Shown here one piece after another: positions 35,946-48,223 of a DNA stretch of 64,000 nucleotides. A program made the translations under genes and the position numbers. The stretch comes from Plecoglossus altivelis (lineage: Eukaryota; Chordata; Actinopteri; Osmeriformes; Plecoglossidae). The number at the start of each line of letters is the position of its first letter. Position 1 is the first letter of the stretch. Below the pieces are notes generated by a model, which was not told where the DNA came from, searched no databases, and saw only the letters and a program-made list of their open reading frames with translations. Where the stretch lies: the NCBI GenBank assembly GCA_036571765.1, contig BROE01000013.1, forward strand, positions 14,138,999-14,202,998. The letters run 5' to 3'.

Positions 35946-37020
35946 CCAGCTGGCTGCCAATAATGCAGGGCTTGTTCACTGAAACCTTCCCTTTTGCACT
36001 TCACATTGAGCCTGGAGAGGGATGCCTGTTTAGAGAGAGGGAGGAGAGGGAGGAGAGGAGGAGGACAGGGGAAAGAGAGACGAAGAGAAGTTGAAAGGGA
36101 GGGGTTAAAGAGAGACACTTAGAGTTTGTCATTTTCTGGGTGGCTTTGAGGGTACTACATGCACACACATGCAAACACAAGACTCTCAACCTGCACACAC
36201 ACTCACGTACGTGAAAGTGAGCACATGCACATACACAAGTGAGCACTTGCACACACTCACATGTGTGAACACACACAGAAACACACAGAAACACACAAAA
36301 GTGGGAACATTCGCACACATCTCATTGGTCAAAGTTTATTAATTAGTAGAAGAAATAAGGCATGAAATACATTTTAACGCATACAAATGCAAAAATGTTT
36401 ATTCAATAAATGTGCATTACCAAACAGTGATATTGATCGGCTTATTGCAAAACGGTTTTACATGGAACAGCAAGTCTGTGGTCTTATTCCACGGTCGATA
36501 CAGTCAACGCATGAGCCGAATGACAAAGACCAGGTCGAGTTAAGACGTTGATTTCTAAAGATGGAATATCCAAGAAATCCCTTATGTGCTCAAAGGGGTA
36601 GTGGCATCACCCGAGAGCACTGCAAGAATGATATGTCCAACAGGCCTACCCAGGGTTGAACCTCAGCGCTGATACACGGAGTTGATACATGGATACAAGG
36701 AGTTGATCGTCCACATGTTCTAATGACAGGCATCTCTCTGCAGACCTGGCCTCTCACTTTGTCTTGCAACGAATCATAATCCTGATATGTGATGTGTATT
36801 TTCAATGTTATTTTGACTGATTTAGTCATACTATCAAATACTTCATAAACGTGGTTGGGAATCAGTTGTAATTAAGCATTTTAAAATGTTTGCTTTAAAT
36901 GTCTTTGTGGATTTGTGTCGATTTCTCAGTGTATACCAGATCCCTAACATTGTGTGGAGAGATTAAGACAACCAGTGCAATAGAAGGGTTTGGGGGAATA
37001 GCGAATGTGCAAAAACTGTC

Positions 37021-37024
<4 letters not shown>

Positions 37025-37088
<64 letters not shown>

Positions 37089-37095
37089 CAGAGAC
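37025..37095. repeat. (GA)n microsatellite
   Basis: A GA run with two small interruptions. The Glu/Arg and Leu/Ser frames across it are artefacts. Confidence 0.96.
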
Positions 37096-37371
37096 AGAGA
37101 TACAGAGAGAATGAGAGCTGGGGCGATGTATCTCAGGTGTGTCTGTGTGCATGGTTTTGTGCGTGCATGTGTGTGCTTGGGAGAGAGAACAAAAAAGATG
37201 GGATGAAGGTATATGTTCAGTCTAAAAGGAAGAGAGGGAGGGCTGTCTGCTCTAATCTGACAGCTCTGCTCAAAGCTGCTGACAGTTTGGTCCATTTATT
37301 CCAGTACCAGGAACAAAGTTAGGGTATTCACAACCTTGGCTATTCCAGGGTTGATGAGTCTCTGTTTCAAA

Positions 37372-37374
<3 letters not shown>

Positions 37375-37430
<56 letters not shown>
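37375..37430. repeat. (TC)n microsatellite
   Basis: A pure TC run. It is the inverse complement of the GA run about 300 bases to its left, so the two could pair as a long stem. Confidence 0.97.
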
Positions 37431-38072
37431 ACAACCCCCTTTCCCCTACTCCATGTTTGGTTCCATCTCAATCTCTAATTCATGATGTTAAAGATGGGAT
37501 ATTCATGTGAACATGACAGGCCATTGCTGCTCTGCTGGTCATGCAGTATCCTATTATAGGGCCTTATACAACACAGCAACAACCCTAGATGACCCACAGC
37601 TTGTGAATAAAGCATCGCCTACCTTGATTGCCTGTATGACTAATGTCTTCTAGTTGATGATTCTAATTGCTTCCTGAATACAAGAAGAAACATTTAATGA
37701 TAACCCCATGTGCTGCATTATTATTCTGAATCCTCTGCACATAATCAGTAATTATAGTCAGCACTAAGAGTTCGAAAAAATGTGTAAGAATGATATTGTT
37801 CTGACCCTGAGACAAAGTCTCTGTTAATCATCACCAGAATAAGACAAACAACAAGGAAACCCTCCCAACTCCTTAACAAATCCAACCATCTTAATAGCTT
37901 CCGTTAAAACAGCAAACTCCGGTTCACAAGGGACACCTTATTCATTGAAGATAAATATATATATAAAATAGGATATAAGACAGAATCTTCTTTACATAGG
38001 ATAGAATCGTCTTTACACTGTCACCTGAATAAAAAGAAATCTAACACGTACTCCGTGTGCACCACTCCCCAG

Positions 38073-38078
<6 letters not shown>

Positions 38079-38117
<39 letters not shown>

Positions 38118-38236
38118 ATCTCTCTCTCTTACTCTCACTCTCTCTCTCTCTCTCTCTCCCTCTCTCCCTCCCTCTAACTCTTCCTCTCTCTCCCTCTCTA
38201 TCTCTCTCTCTCTCTCCCTCCCTCTCCCTCTCTCTC
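38079..38236. repeat. CT-rich microsatellite block
   Basis: Nearly continuous TC units with occasional A and CCC interruptions. Confidence 0.93.
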
Positions 38237-41064
38237 ACCCCTTTCTCTCATCAGTCTTTCTGTTTCTCTTTCAGTTCTATATTCGATCCATGACCCCGTC
38301 AGATTCAATTTATTTACTTTCCCTCGGATGACATGATTCCAAGACAGCTCTCTATTTATCTTTAAGTCAACACAAGGTATTGTAAATTCAAAATAGCCAC
38401 AAAAATATCTGGCCTTGTGTGTATCTTTATCCCACATGACATTTGTGTTTTGCTTTCAGGTTTGGAAGGGCTAATCATTTTTGAGTGTCCTACATGACAC
38501 GTTTCAGGTGCGTCTGCTGTCAAGGCGAGATTGGGAGAAGGGGTCACTGTTATGTGGAATCAAACAGTCTCTTCCTCTTGTTCTCCAATCAAGAGGATGT
38601 CCTGTCAGCACAGAGAACAGCAGCAGATACGTTCAGGTCTCAGTGGTTCAACTGGAAACTCTTCAACTCAAAAGGAAGCTTGGACACTTTGAGAACACGT
38701 ACACGAAGACATCATTGTTTAACAAAGATAGAGAAATAGTTACCATCATTAAATTAATCATTTGGCTCATCAAATGTAACTTATCAAAGTCTGTCAGTTA
38801 ATTGTCTTAGTTTGTCACAATATAGTCTGTAACAATATAGTCTGTAACAATTCAAAGAACCTGCAACAGTTTATACCAGTCAGCCAGAAACTGCTGACTT
38901 ACTTTAATACAATGTAAAAGCTACTGTGTCCCTCTCCACAGGTGATTGATTTGAACAAGATTGCAATTGTGATTAAATTGCACAAACTGCATCCGACAGA
39001 GGAGCACTACATTGTATATCCCTGTGGCAATCAAAAACTAATCAGAATAAAAGTGTGTTTTGCTACCATATAACTACATACATTTTTAGAACGGTACGAA
39101 GGCTTGAATGACTAGAATTAGCAAATAATTATTTGATAATAACAGCAAAATAGCTAGAAGTATCACTCCAAAACTCTAATGTTTACATCACACACAACAT
39201 TAGGATAACAGCTTAGAAGATGTGAAATTGAGTTAAATTCAATAAAGTTCGAATAGACGTGATGTACCTGTTATTCTAAAGATCCCCATGGTGATAACGT
39301 GTTAATGACAAGAAGATATACGCGGAAATTAACTGGGTGACCCGCTGAGAGGAAAACCCACAAAAGAAAGTGTCATGCCAAATGAAATGAACTGGAACTC
39401 TTCCCCCCTTCTGTCTGTTTCCCTTTGCTCCTCCTTATCCTAAGAATCCAAAGGAAAAGTTTGTTTTTCAAAAAGGAAAATAACTAATAGCATATTAGAA
39501 ACCCTTCGGTGTGGGAGGAAGAATGCTACAGTTGCAGCAACAGACATGGTTTAAATTCTCATGTAGAAACATTGACAAGCCTGCTCCCCGGAGCCTGATA
39601 GGAGTGTGCAGTGGAAGGGTTAGTAGCGTGCGTTGGCATGGCCTGTCTCCCAGTGGTTAAACCTGGGAGGAGACGCTGGCAGCCCCCTGCTAGGAGCTCC
39701 CTAATCACTGCAAACGACTGGAGAAGAAGGAACAATAGCAGCTTGACACCAAGACCGAGTTGAGAGGAGGAGAGACGGAGGAGCGAGGGAGGAGTAGAAA
39801 TAAAGAAAAGAAAGTGAGAGATTGAGGAGAGAGGTTTAAAACGTTTGCCAGTAACATATCATTTTGCTTGAGTATGGATCCGATGATTTATATGGTATGA
39901 TTGAAACTGAAGTTTGAATAGGAAGATCTCATTTTACAGTGATCTGTATTTAAAGAAACATATGATTGTGGGAATTGGGAAACCATTGAGAAATCACAGT
40001 ACAAAGAAAAGCCCACTCTGAACGCAACTGTCAATAAAAGATCAAAACTTGCTGACAAAGACAGGGTTTGATATAGTACACCAGCAGTGTTTTGTCACCA
40101 TATGCAGCTCTGTGTGATGTTATTGGACATTAAGTCACACGACAGCCTCTTGTAAATTACTGCTTTGCTCCAACTAGCTGTTTTGAGAGGTAAGAATGAG
40201 TGATTCACCCTTTCTTCTCGGCTGTGGGCTGTTTCTGTGGCCGATAGGATCTCCTTCCCCCCTTCCTCATGCTCCTCCTTCCTCCACACCCCTCTTTCTG
40301 GGAGTGGGAAACAGAAGAGAGACAGAGTGGTATGTCATTTTGATATTTATTGTCATTGGAGAGGCTTTGATTACTAGTATTTGGTTAGAATGAGGAGAAA
40401 CAGTCACAGCAGGTCTTGCTGCTGCATCACACAGTCTGTTGTCAGTCTGTGGAGCCACTGTCTTCTCTCGCTCTCCTTCTCTCTTGCCATTCTTTCCCCC
40501 TCCACATCTCTCTCTCTCTTTTCTATCCTGTAACTCCCCAGCCATTATCCCTAAAAATGTAAACAAACAAATGCTAACGCTCTTTATTTGTAGGTTGCCA
40601 ATGCATGTAGCATTTTACAGCTCTTGCCTCCTTTCTTTCCACTCTCTCTACATTTATCCAATGTTCTCACTCTCAACGCCCTCGCTCCCCCCCCCCTCCC
40701 ACCTCTCCCCCAAGACACTTCATCTCTGTCCTCTCTGTCTTTTGCTCTATCCATCTTTGTCTGTCTTTATCTTCTGGCCTGGGCTCATTCTTCTTACATA
40801 CCCACACACTGTTAGAAAAGATCCCTTTCTTCTCCGTCTCAGGTCACAGATCAAATACTACTCCCTAGACCCCTTATTTCTGCCCGTCGCTCCCTCCCTC
40901 TCTGTCTTTCCCAAACGCACACACACACACATCTCTGTGCACTGTGGTATTACTGAGCATGATAATGTTGAGGCGGAGCCATGACAGAAGGTGATGACTT
41001 CAAGCTGAGTATTTGTATAGCTCCAAACTGATGGGGTGAAATAAGACCCCTACATACACAGAGT

Positions 41065-41484
41065 ATGGATTGCACCCTACCTCTCCGGTGCGCCAGTGTT
41101 TTCCTGTCAGTTGTCCTTTTCCTGGTGACACCAGACCTGAGGCAAAAAGTGCTGAGCTCATTTCAAGCCTTGGATTACGTTCCAGAAGGTGGGGTCATCA
41201 CTTTAACAGGGCTGACTGATGTGCTGAACGGTAGGAGCTCGGAACCCCTCAGTGTTCCAGAATCCCCGGTGACTCTTGGGCTAATGGGGCCCTCGCTGGA
41301 TGGAACTCCCCTTCCTCAAGGGTATTCACCAGAACTGCCGGGACGGCAGAAAACACCCCAGAGCCTCTGGCTAACAATACATCAGAGGCAGGCCTCAGTC
41401 GAACAGCTTTCAGCTTTTCTATCTCTTCACTTGCTGTGTCAGGCAGTGGAAGAGAAAACATATCCAGAATCATCCACAGTTTAA
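41065..41484 (+). other. Unidentified 139-codon open frame, both strands partly open
   Basis: The frame begins ATGGATTGCACCC and has a signal-peptide-like start (ASVFLSVVLFLVTPDL) followed by ordinary, non-repetitive sequence, and ends with taa at 41482-41484. The minus strand is also open for 74 codons (41249-41473) with plausible composition. No splice signals or related protein were recognised. It could be a lineage-specific secreted protein, an old pseudogene or chance. Position in a gene desert argues for caution. Confidence 0.2.
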
Positions 41485-42761
41485 AGAAGGAGCGGGACGT
41501 GTCAGGGGGGATACTTCTGATGCACTACATGTTTATTGGTTTACATGAGTAATGCCTACTATCACCTGGTAAGCAGTTGTGTTATGCCCACAAATCCACA
41601 CACACAGACATGTCCAAGTGTATTTAAAAGACAAAACTGACATCCCTTACATGCCGCACATTCAAATCTCATTGTTCCTCCCCTCCCATCCCTCCATCAA
41701 ACAGAAAGGGCTCTTTCAGTGCTCTAAGATCCCCTCTGTAGAAGAATCATTGCCTTTTCATGTGATTCCACTTTAGATAATAACGTGATAGATCTTCAAA
41801 GCCTGCATGCTCATCTGAAGCTCAATACATAACCTTGCACCTTCCTCTGAGGCAAACGCTGTATTATCATGACAAAACCACGCCACGGCCCCTCTCCTCT
41901 CGCACATTCATTAGCATTTATATTGATGGCGGCAGGCTGAGGTATAGCTAAAGTTGGTACAAGGTGCCTTACCGACAACTGACAGGGCAAGGTGGGATAC
42001 AGAGAAAAAAATAACAAATCGACATACGGAATGTGTTATAACAACAGAAGGTACTGTCTGGATCCGATGTAGTGTGAAATGTGTCGAAGATGCACGATAA
42101 GCAAATATGAGCCTTGGCACAATGAGATAGACAAACATAAATAAATATGTGCTGTCCTTTTTCCTTCAAAACCTTTTCTTTAAGAGTGCTTTAGCCCATA
42201 CAATAGAACACAAGCAGTTAGGATGGTAGAAAATGGAGTTAGTTGGGAGTGTCTGAGATGTGTGAGTTGTTGTTGTGTCATTGTTTGAAGGTGCTTTGCC
42301 CAACATGACCTTCATTACTGGCCTCTCTGCTGCTCAAAGACAACATTCCGCATTCCTCTACCATCAAACACTGGCAAATGCTACAAAGTAGCCATGTTGA
42401 AAGGAACTTTTATTTTGGTGTTTAAATTCCAAAAGAATGTGCTTCCTATGATTTGTCTCTGTTGATCAATAAGAAAGCGTTGACTATTTATAGACATCAG
42501 GACCAGTTAATGAGACATGTGACACACAGCACAAAACACATACAGAAAACCAAATATACATGCACCCACTTTTCAAGAGCATAATCTTATCCACAATTCT
42601 GCACCCATTAATCAAAGTAGTGTACTGAGGAAGGACTACAAATTAGAGCATTTATTGCCAAATGTACTGTATTTCATTTCAAGGCTCATTACTTGATCGA
42701 GGCCCCAGCGCCAAACTCACAGAGCACCTTTCCCATTAGCATGGCAGGAGCGCCGGGGGAG

Positions 42762-42762
<1 letters not shown>

Positions 42763-42801
<39 letters not shown>
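42763..42801. repeat. (TG)n microsatellite
   Basis: A pure TG run of about 19 units. Confidence 0.97.
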
Positions 42802-42803
<2 letters not shown>

Positions 42804-43527
42804 GGGGGTTAATGTGACCAGCCCAGAAACAGATTGATAGGGTCCTGGCCCCCTGTCGCATATCTGGCATGCCGTCAAGGCAGAGGTGGAATGACTGAGC
42901 ACAAGTTTAATGTATCCTTTCTCAAGATAAAATGTAGCTGATGAGATCTGGACAGAAAAAAAAACTTTAGAGTACGAAGGCTGTGCACGACAATAAAACG
43001 TAACCCATTCACGATATGCAAGTACTATTAAACACAAATGACCTGCCTGGAATCAGGAAACATTAAACCTGTAACAGAAACCGGTCACAGAAACCAGCCC
43101 GTCTCATTCTGAGGTTTCCTCTTCCAGACTTCCAGACATGTCTTCTCCGTCAGTAGAGCTTCACCTCCAAAACAAATCACAGAGTCATTAAAACTCTTTT
43201 TTACAGATGGTATAATCCCGTCATTTTTCAGACACGTAGACTGGAGGGCGTGCAGCATGGCGTGATGCCATCAAGCGTGCATTCACAGCGGTACGTGTCC
43301 AGAGCAGAGCGAGGGAATGAGAGGAGGGATATGCGTGGAAGGAGGGAGGAAGGAGCGGGGGTGAACCCGGGTCACAGGAAAAAGATATGTGTTTACCGGA
43401 GTATGTTCTGGCTCTCTGCCTGCTGCTCTGAGCTTTTAAAGTCTACTTTATAAACGAAACCCTCTGCCTCCCTCACTTCTATTCTGCTTCTCTCTATCTT
43501 GCTCAGCTTTACTTTTTGCCTCCCTCG

Positions 43528-43529
<2 letters not shown>

Positions 43530-43569
<40 letters not shown>
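43530..43569. repeat. (TC)n microsatellite
   Basis: A pure run of about 20 TC units with CT-rich flanks extending to 43610. Confidence 0.96.
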
Positions 43570-43571
<2 letters not shown>

Positions 43572-43961
43572 TTCTATCTCTGTCTTTCTCTCTCTCCCTG
43601 TATCTCTGTCAACATCCCTCCTTTAAGATGTGCGTGTGTTGAGAGGCGACGCTCATTATTACAGCATCTTATCACTATGAACAAGTCAGAGGCATGCACC
43701 CTTCAAACACAAGCTAACCTGACACACATTTGGGGGAAGATAGACACTGTCTCACAAAATGAAGTAACGTCATGGCAGTTTCTCCCTGTCTATCTGTTTC
43801 AATCTAGCTATTTCTTTAACTCTCTCTCTCTTTCTCTCTCTCTGTCTTGCCATTATATCGTATGATCCTCCTGGGAGCCAACTATGTGCACTTTGACCTC
43901 TGGGACTGAATTCAATCACAACCTAGCCTCGAGCAGCAGATGGGTTGGACAGTAGCATCTG

Positions 43962-43972
<11 letters not shown>

Positions 43973-44032
<60 letters not shown>

Positions 44033-44062
44033 CGCAAGAGAGAGAAAGAAAGAAAGAAAGAG
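43973..44062. repeat. (GA)n microsatellite with (AAAG)n end
   Basis: A GA run with two AAAG interruptions to about 44030, then GAAA units. The inverse of the TC run some 400 bases upstream. Confidence 0.95.
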
Positions 44063-45744
44063 AGTGTGAGAGAGAAAGTAAGATGGATCTACACTTAGAG
44101 GCAGGGGATTCAGCTGCACGTTTCAAACATGTCAAACAGAAGTCCTCACGGGTCAGAGAATGTGTTTCTTTCCCTCTTTTACCACAATGACTGCTAGTCA
44201 TTGGCCAACATTATATGCATGCAGGTGACTTGTGTATTCACTCTGCAGCAAGAGGTATCAAATGAAATGGTCAAGTTTAAAGTGATAGTATGAATAGAAT
44301 CAGAGTAAAGGAGAGAGAATAAGAAAGATAGGATGGGGGACATGACATGCAGGTTTTTCCAATCTTCTCTTTAGATCCATGAGCTATTCTAAACACACAC
44401 ACAGTGCATAATAGGTATAAACATAACATATGCACATCACCAGTCTCTATAGGTAAATTGTGTAGGATGTCTGACAGATTACCTTCAACCTACTTTTGTA
44501 AAGTATTTCTTAATGTCAATGTCTACGGGATGTTTTTGAAGGAATTTCAATGATTCAGGGGGAAGCTTTTATCCAAATCAAGGCCTCCATCCATGGTTAT
44601 TGTGTTTGTCACATGGGGTTGAATAACAATCTGTGCAAACCAACAGCACACTCAGTGAGCTGGATTCCAAGGGATTATCTCTGTGATGGAGCTCTGTGCA
44701 AAACTGACACACATGGCGTCCTTGTAGGTGACAACACAAGTACCCTGTTGCACAGATACAGTGTGAGTCAATAAAAAAGGTGTCAATGAAAATATCCCCA
44801 TGTCATCCATGCTGCCAGTAGGTGTGACACAAACACTTGTTGAGCGTTAGAGGAATGTATCTAGAATACGAGAGGCTTTGGACAGCTCACAGTAGATGAA
44901 GCTGCACTGTTTTCAGGTGTCCACAGGGATTAGGTGACACTAGGTGACTGGGATTATGGCAGAGAACCGAATGTACATTTTGATTAATGTTCCTACTGTA
45001 GCATTTCAAAATACAGAGGAACTTGTCAGAGGTGAGGGGGTGAAGGGAGGAGAGGGTGGAGACATGGATTTATCTCTTGATCTGTTGAATGGACAGATCA
45101 AAATAAGAGGACCAGTAAATATACAGTAACACACTATTATTTAACTTCTGACAAGGCAGAGCTATAAATAAATGGATTTGGGTAACATTAGAATAGAAGT
45201 CAAAGATATATGTTCCCGTACTTATTCCACCACGAGGTATGGTTACTGTCTCTCATCCGGCTAGATTATGCATGCCAGTGGAGCACGAGTTGGCATTTAT
45301 CCAGGATTAGAAGGAAGTGATACAAGATTATTACCCTGTTTGCTCTCCCAATCTGTCTCCTCAATCCATCAGCATCGCTGCACGGAATGTATTTAGGCAT
45401 ATGATTTCGAATGTGTGTTTGTTGTGTGGGTGTATGCAGTAAAGCACATCTGAACAATTGGGTGCTGTTGGGTTGAGTGTTTGTTACTAAGGGCCACATA
45501 GTCATCCGTTTACCTTTATTCATTGACTCAGTCAATGCACTGTGAGCAAAACCATTGCAACGTCAGTGCCACAAATAGCCACCTTGACAGAACGGGATGA
45601 CATCAACAGCTAACAGTATAGAACACAAACAAGTCCATGTACCATGTTCTGTGATTTGTTCGCTGACAGAAATGGTGAGTGTTGTCGTGTTGGAAGTGTT
45701 TTTGCACTTGCGTCAGAACAGTAGTGTACAAACGTCAGACCAGA

Positions 45745-46010
45745 AAGGAAAGGAGAGCAGGGGAAAGAAGAGAGAAGGGGAGCGAAGGGGAGAGGAGTGG
45801 ACAGGAAAGGAGGGGAGGGAGGCATGGGCGAGGTAGCGAGAGGAGAGAGGGGAGAGGAGGGGAGAGGTAAAGGGAGAGAAGAGGAAAGAAGAGAGAGGGG
45901 AGAGGAGGGGAGTGGGAAGTAGAGAAGAGAGGAGGGTTAAGATGAGGAGAGGAGAGAAGTAAATGGGAGAGGAGAGAAGTAAATGGGAGAGGAGAGCAGT
46001 CGAGAGAATA
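45745..46010. repeat. Purine-rich minisatellite
   Basis: About 265 bases almost wholly of A and G. It consists of GGGGAGAGGA-like words and ends in two exact copies of the 20-bp unit gagaagtaaatgggagagga. Confidence 0.9.
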
Positions 46011-46655
46011 ATCCCGGTAAAAGTTTGAGCAGTGACTCCAAAGGAAGTGAAGCAGGACAGAGGCTGGATCTTCCATCGATGCCGGCTTTAGGCAGCTCTC
46101 TTTTTACAGCAAATCGCACCCCAATGGAACTTCCAACAAGTAACTGTCTGTCGACCTTGAGTAAACATGACAACACTCTTTATCTATCTTCACAATGTGG
46201 AAGGATCATACACTTCCCCTAGACGATCCTTGCACCTTTTTCCCCTTGATTGGTTGATTGATTCATTTTCTTTCTTTCTTCCTTTCTTTCTCTTTAGCCC
46301 CTCCCTCATCTTTTAATTTGACCCGAATTTATGTTCCCCTTTTTATTTTAAACTGGGCCTACTAGACAGACTCAGCCTGCACCCGGATAGATGTTTGACA
46401 CCAATCATCTGTATTGCAAGTTAACTAGCCATTTAAAGACTCTTTAAAACGACTATTGTTTCTAATGAGGTCGACCAATAAACCTGAAGAGAATTAACTG
46501 CATTTCTTATTACTGTCTCTTTTCTCCAGACACAATTTCAATAAACCAGCAGTGTGGCTAAGGGGAGGCTGCTGAATGAGAGAGAAGCTCCACTGGGATG
46601 CAGTCCACAGCAGTGTGAGGTATTAATATAATTATCATTAGTAATAGTATTGGTT

Positions 46656-46692
46656 TTATTATTATTATCATTATTATTATTATTATTATTTT
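46656..46692. repeat. (ATT)n microsatellite
   Basis: Trinucleotide run with one C interruption. Confidence 0.95.
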
Positions 46693-47399
46693 AACAAGAC
46701 GTCATCATTTACAGAATCATCATCTAAAATAGAGTCATTTGTGTGACGTTTCTGATGTATAGGAGGAAGACTGATTTAGTCCCTGCTGCTTTGGCCAGAA
46801 AGCACTAGGTTAAACAACAATCGCTTCTAGTGGTAGTGTCGGAGAGCTGGGAGCAGGGAGGGATTAAGGTGCGTAGCCTGGTGTATTCAGGGTAATAATT
46901 GTATAGTCTAAGGCAGGCCATCACAACAGGTCTCAAGGCAAAGAACAGCAGAGAACCAAGATCTCTTCTCCATATTACTTACCTGACGACCCAGTGGAAT
47001 CACATTAAAGAATCTTCACTGTCTATGTGGGTCTCGGCTCGACATGTTCTAAATACGCTCTCGGTGTGTAATCAATGGTGAGAACTTCAGTGACACCTTA
47101 AGGTCACCTCCAGCCCTGTTATTCCACCAGCTAACTGCTGAGATTTTCTGTCTACTCATTGTCAATGCGTCACTGTCGCAACCCCCCCCCCCCCCTCCTG
47201 CTATCCACCACCTCTCATCCCCCACCTGCCCCCATATCTACACCAGACTACCCCATAGCTCCCCCTCCCCCTCACTCCTGCTACTGGATGGGTCCATGTC
47301 ACACCAAGGTCCGCTACTGTAATTGCATCCCAAGTGACAGAAAACGATTCACCCAGATCTAACTGGAAATCTCACCTAGCCTGTTGAGAGGGAGCAAAG

Positions 47400-47512
47400 T
47401 AGGAAGAGAGAGAGAGAGGGAGAGTGAGACAGTGAAAGACATAGAAAAGGAGGGAGAGAGAGCCTTAGAGAGAGACAGAAGAGGGAGGGAGCGAGAGTCT
47501 AACAGACTGACA
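47400..47512. repeat. GA-rich low-complexity tract
   Basis: Irregular GAGAGA and GGGAGA words on the plus strand. It is non-coding. Confidence 0.8.
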
Positions 47513-48089
47513 CAGAGCTAGGTTGGGAGAGAGAGCATCTTTTGAGTCTAGACATGATTGCTCAAGTACATAATATGGAGCTCTCAGACAGTTGTCTGCT
47601 GAGGAGAGCCAAGCCAGTCACATGGGTCTGTTCACAGTGTTCAAGAGAAGTGGCTACTATTGGATTGTCCTATGACATTCCCAGACTGTGGACACCAACG
47701 GCGATGGACGCCTAATAGAGTAAGGTCAGAGTGTAAGTTGTGTTTTCCAACACTCACTGACTGATTTATCTCTGATGTCTCTTTTCCTGATAAGGCAATA
47801 GAACAGGAAAGGGCTGCAGCGTGGTCTGTGCTGGCAGGCTGTGAAGGGGAGGGTTTAAGGCCACTGGCTCATTGAGCTGTTCTGTCTCTGTCTCTGACTC
47901 CCACCTACTCCCCCTCTCTATCGGCAAGCTTCCTTCAGTCTGATTCCCTTCCATTGATTATCCACAGGAGGAGAAAGGCAGTTTGGTGAGAAGGCAGAAA
48001 GATGAAGGCTTTACTTTAAGGCTACATCAACAGTACTATGGAATATGTCTCACCTGTTTTAAACCGTCTCTTTCTCTTTCTTTTTTTTC

Positions 48090-48157
48090 TCTCTATTTCT
48101 TTCTCTCTCGGTCTCTCTGTCTCTCTCTCTCTGTCTCTCTGTCTCTCTGTCTCTCTG

Positions 48158-48222
<65 letters not shown>
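48090..48222. repeat. CT/(TCTG)-rich microsatellite
   Basis: TC units with regularly spaced G, giving an array of CTCTCTGT words that passes into a pure TC run. Confidence 0.95.

Positions 48223-48223
<1 letters not shown>

Larger units (their letters stand above)
34961..41060. other. Gene desert segment 1
   Basis: No gene recognised. It holds poly-C (35564-35577), (TC)n and (CCCT)n tracts (35800-35945), CA-rich words (36160-36310), (GA)n (37025-37095), (TC)n (37375-37430) and a long CT block (38079-38236). A CT-rich stretch at 40440-40920 produces a 181-codon frame of Ser/Pro/Leu that is not a gene. The remainder is AT-rich unique sequence. Confidence 0.55.

Noticed and set aside
40439..40984. 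181-codon plus-strand frame
   Set aside because: Pyrimidine-rich sequence gives Ser/Leu/Pro/Phe; no domain, and other frames are open too.
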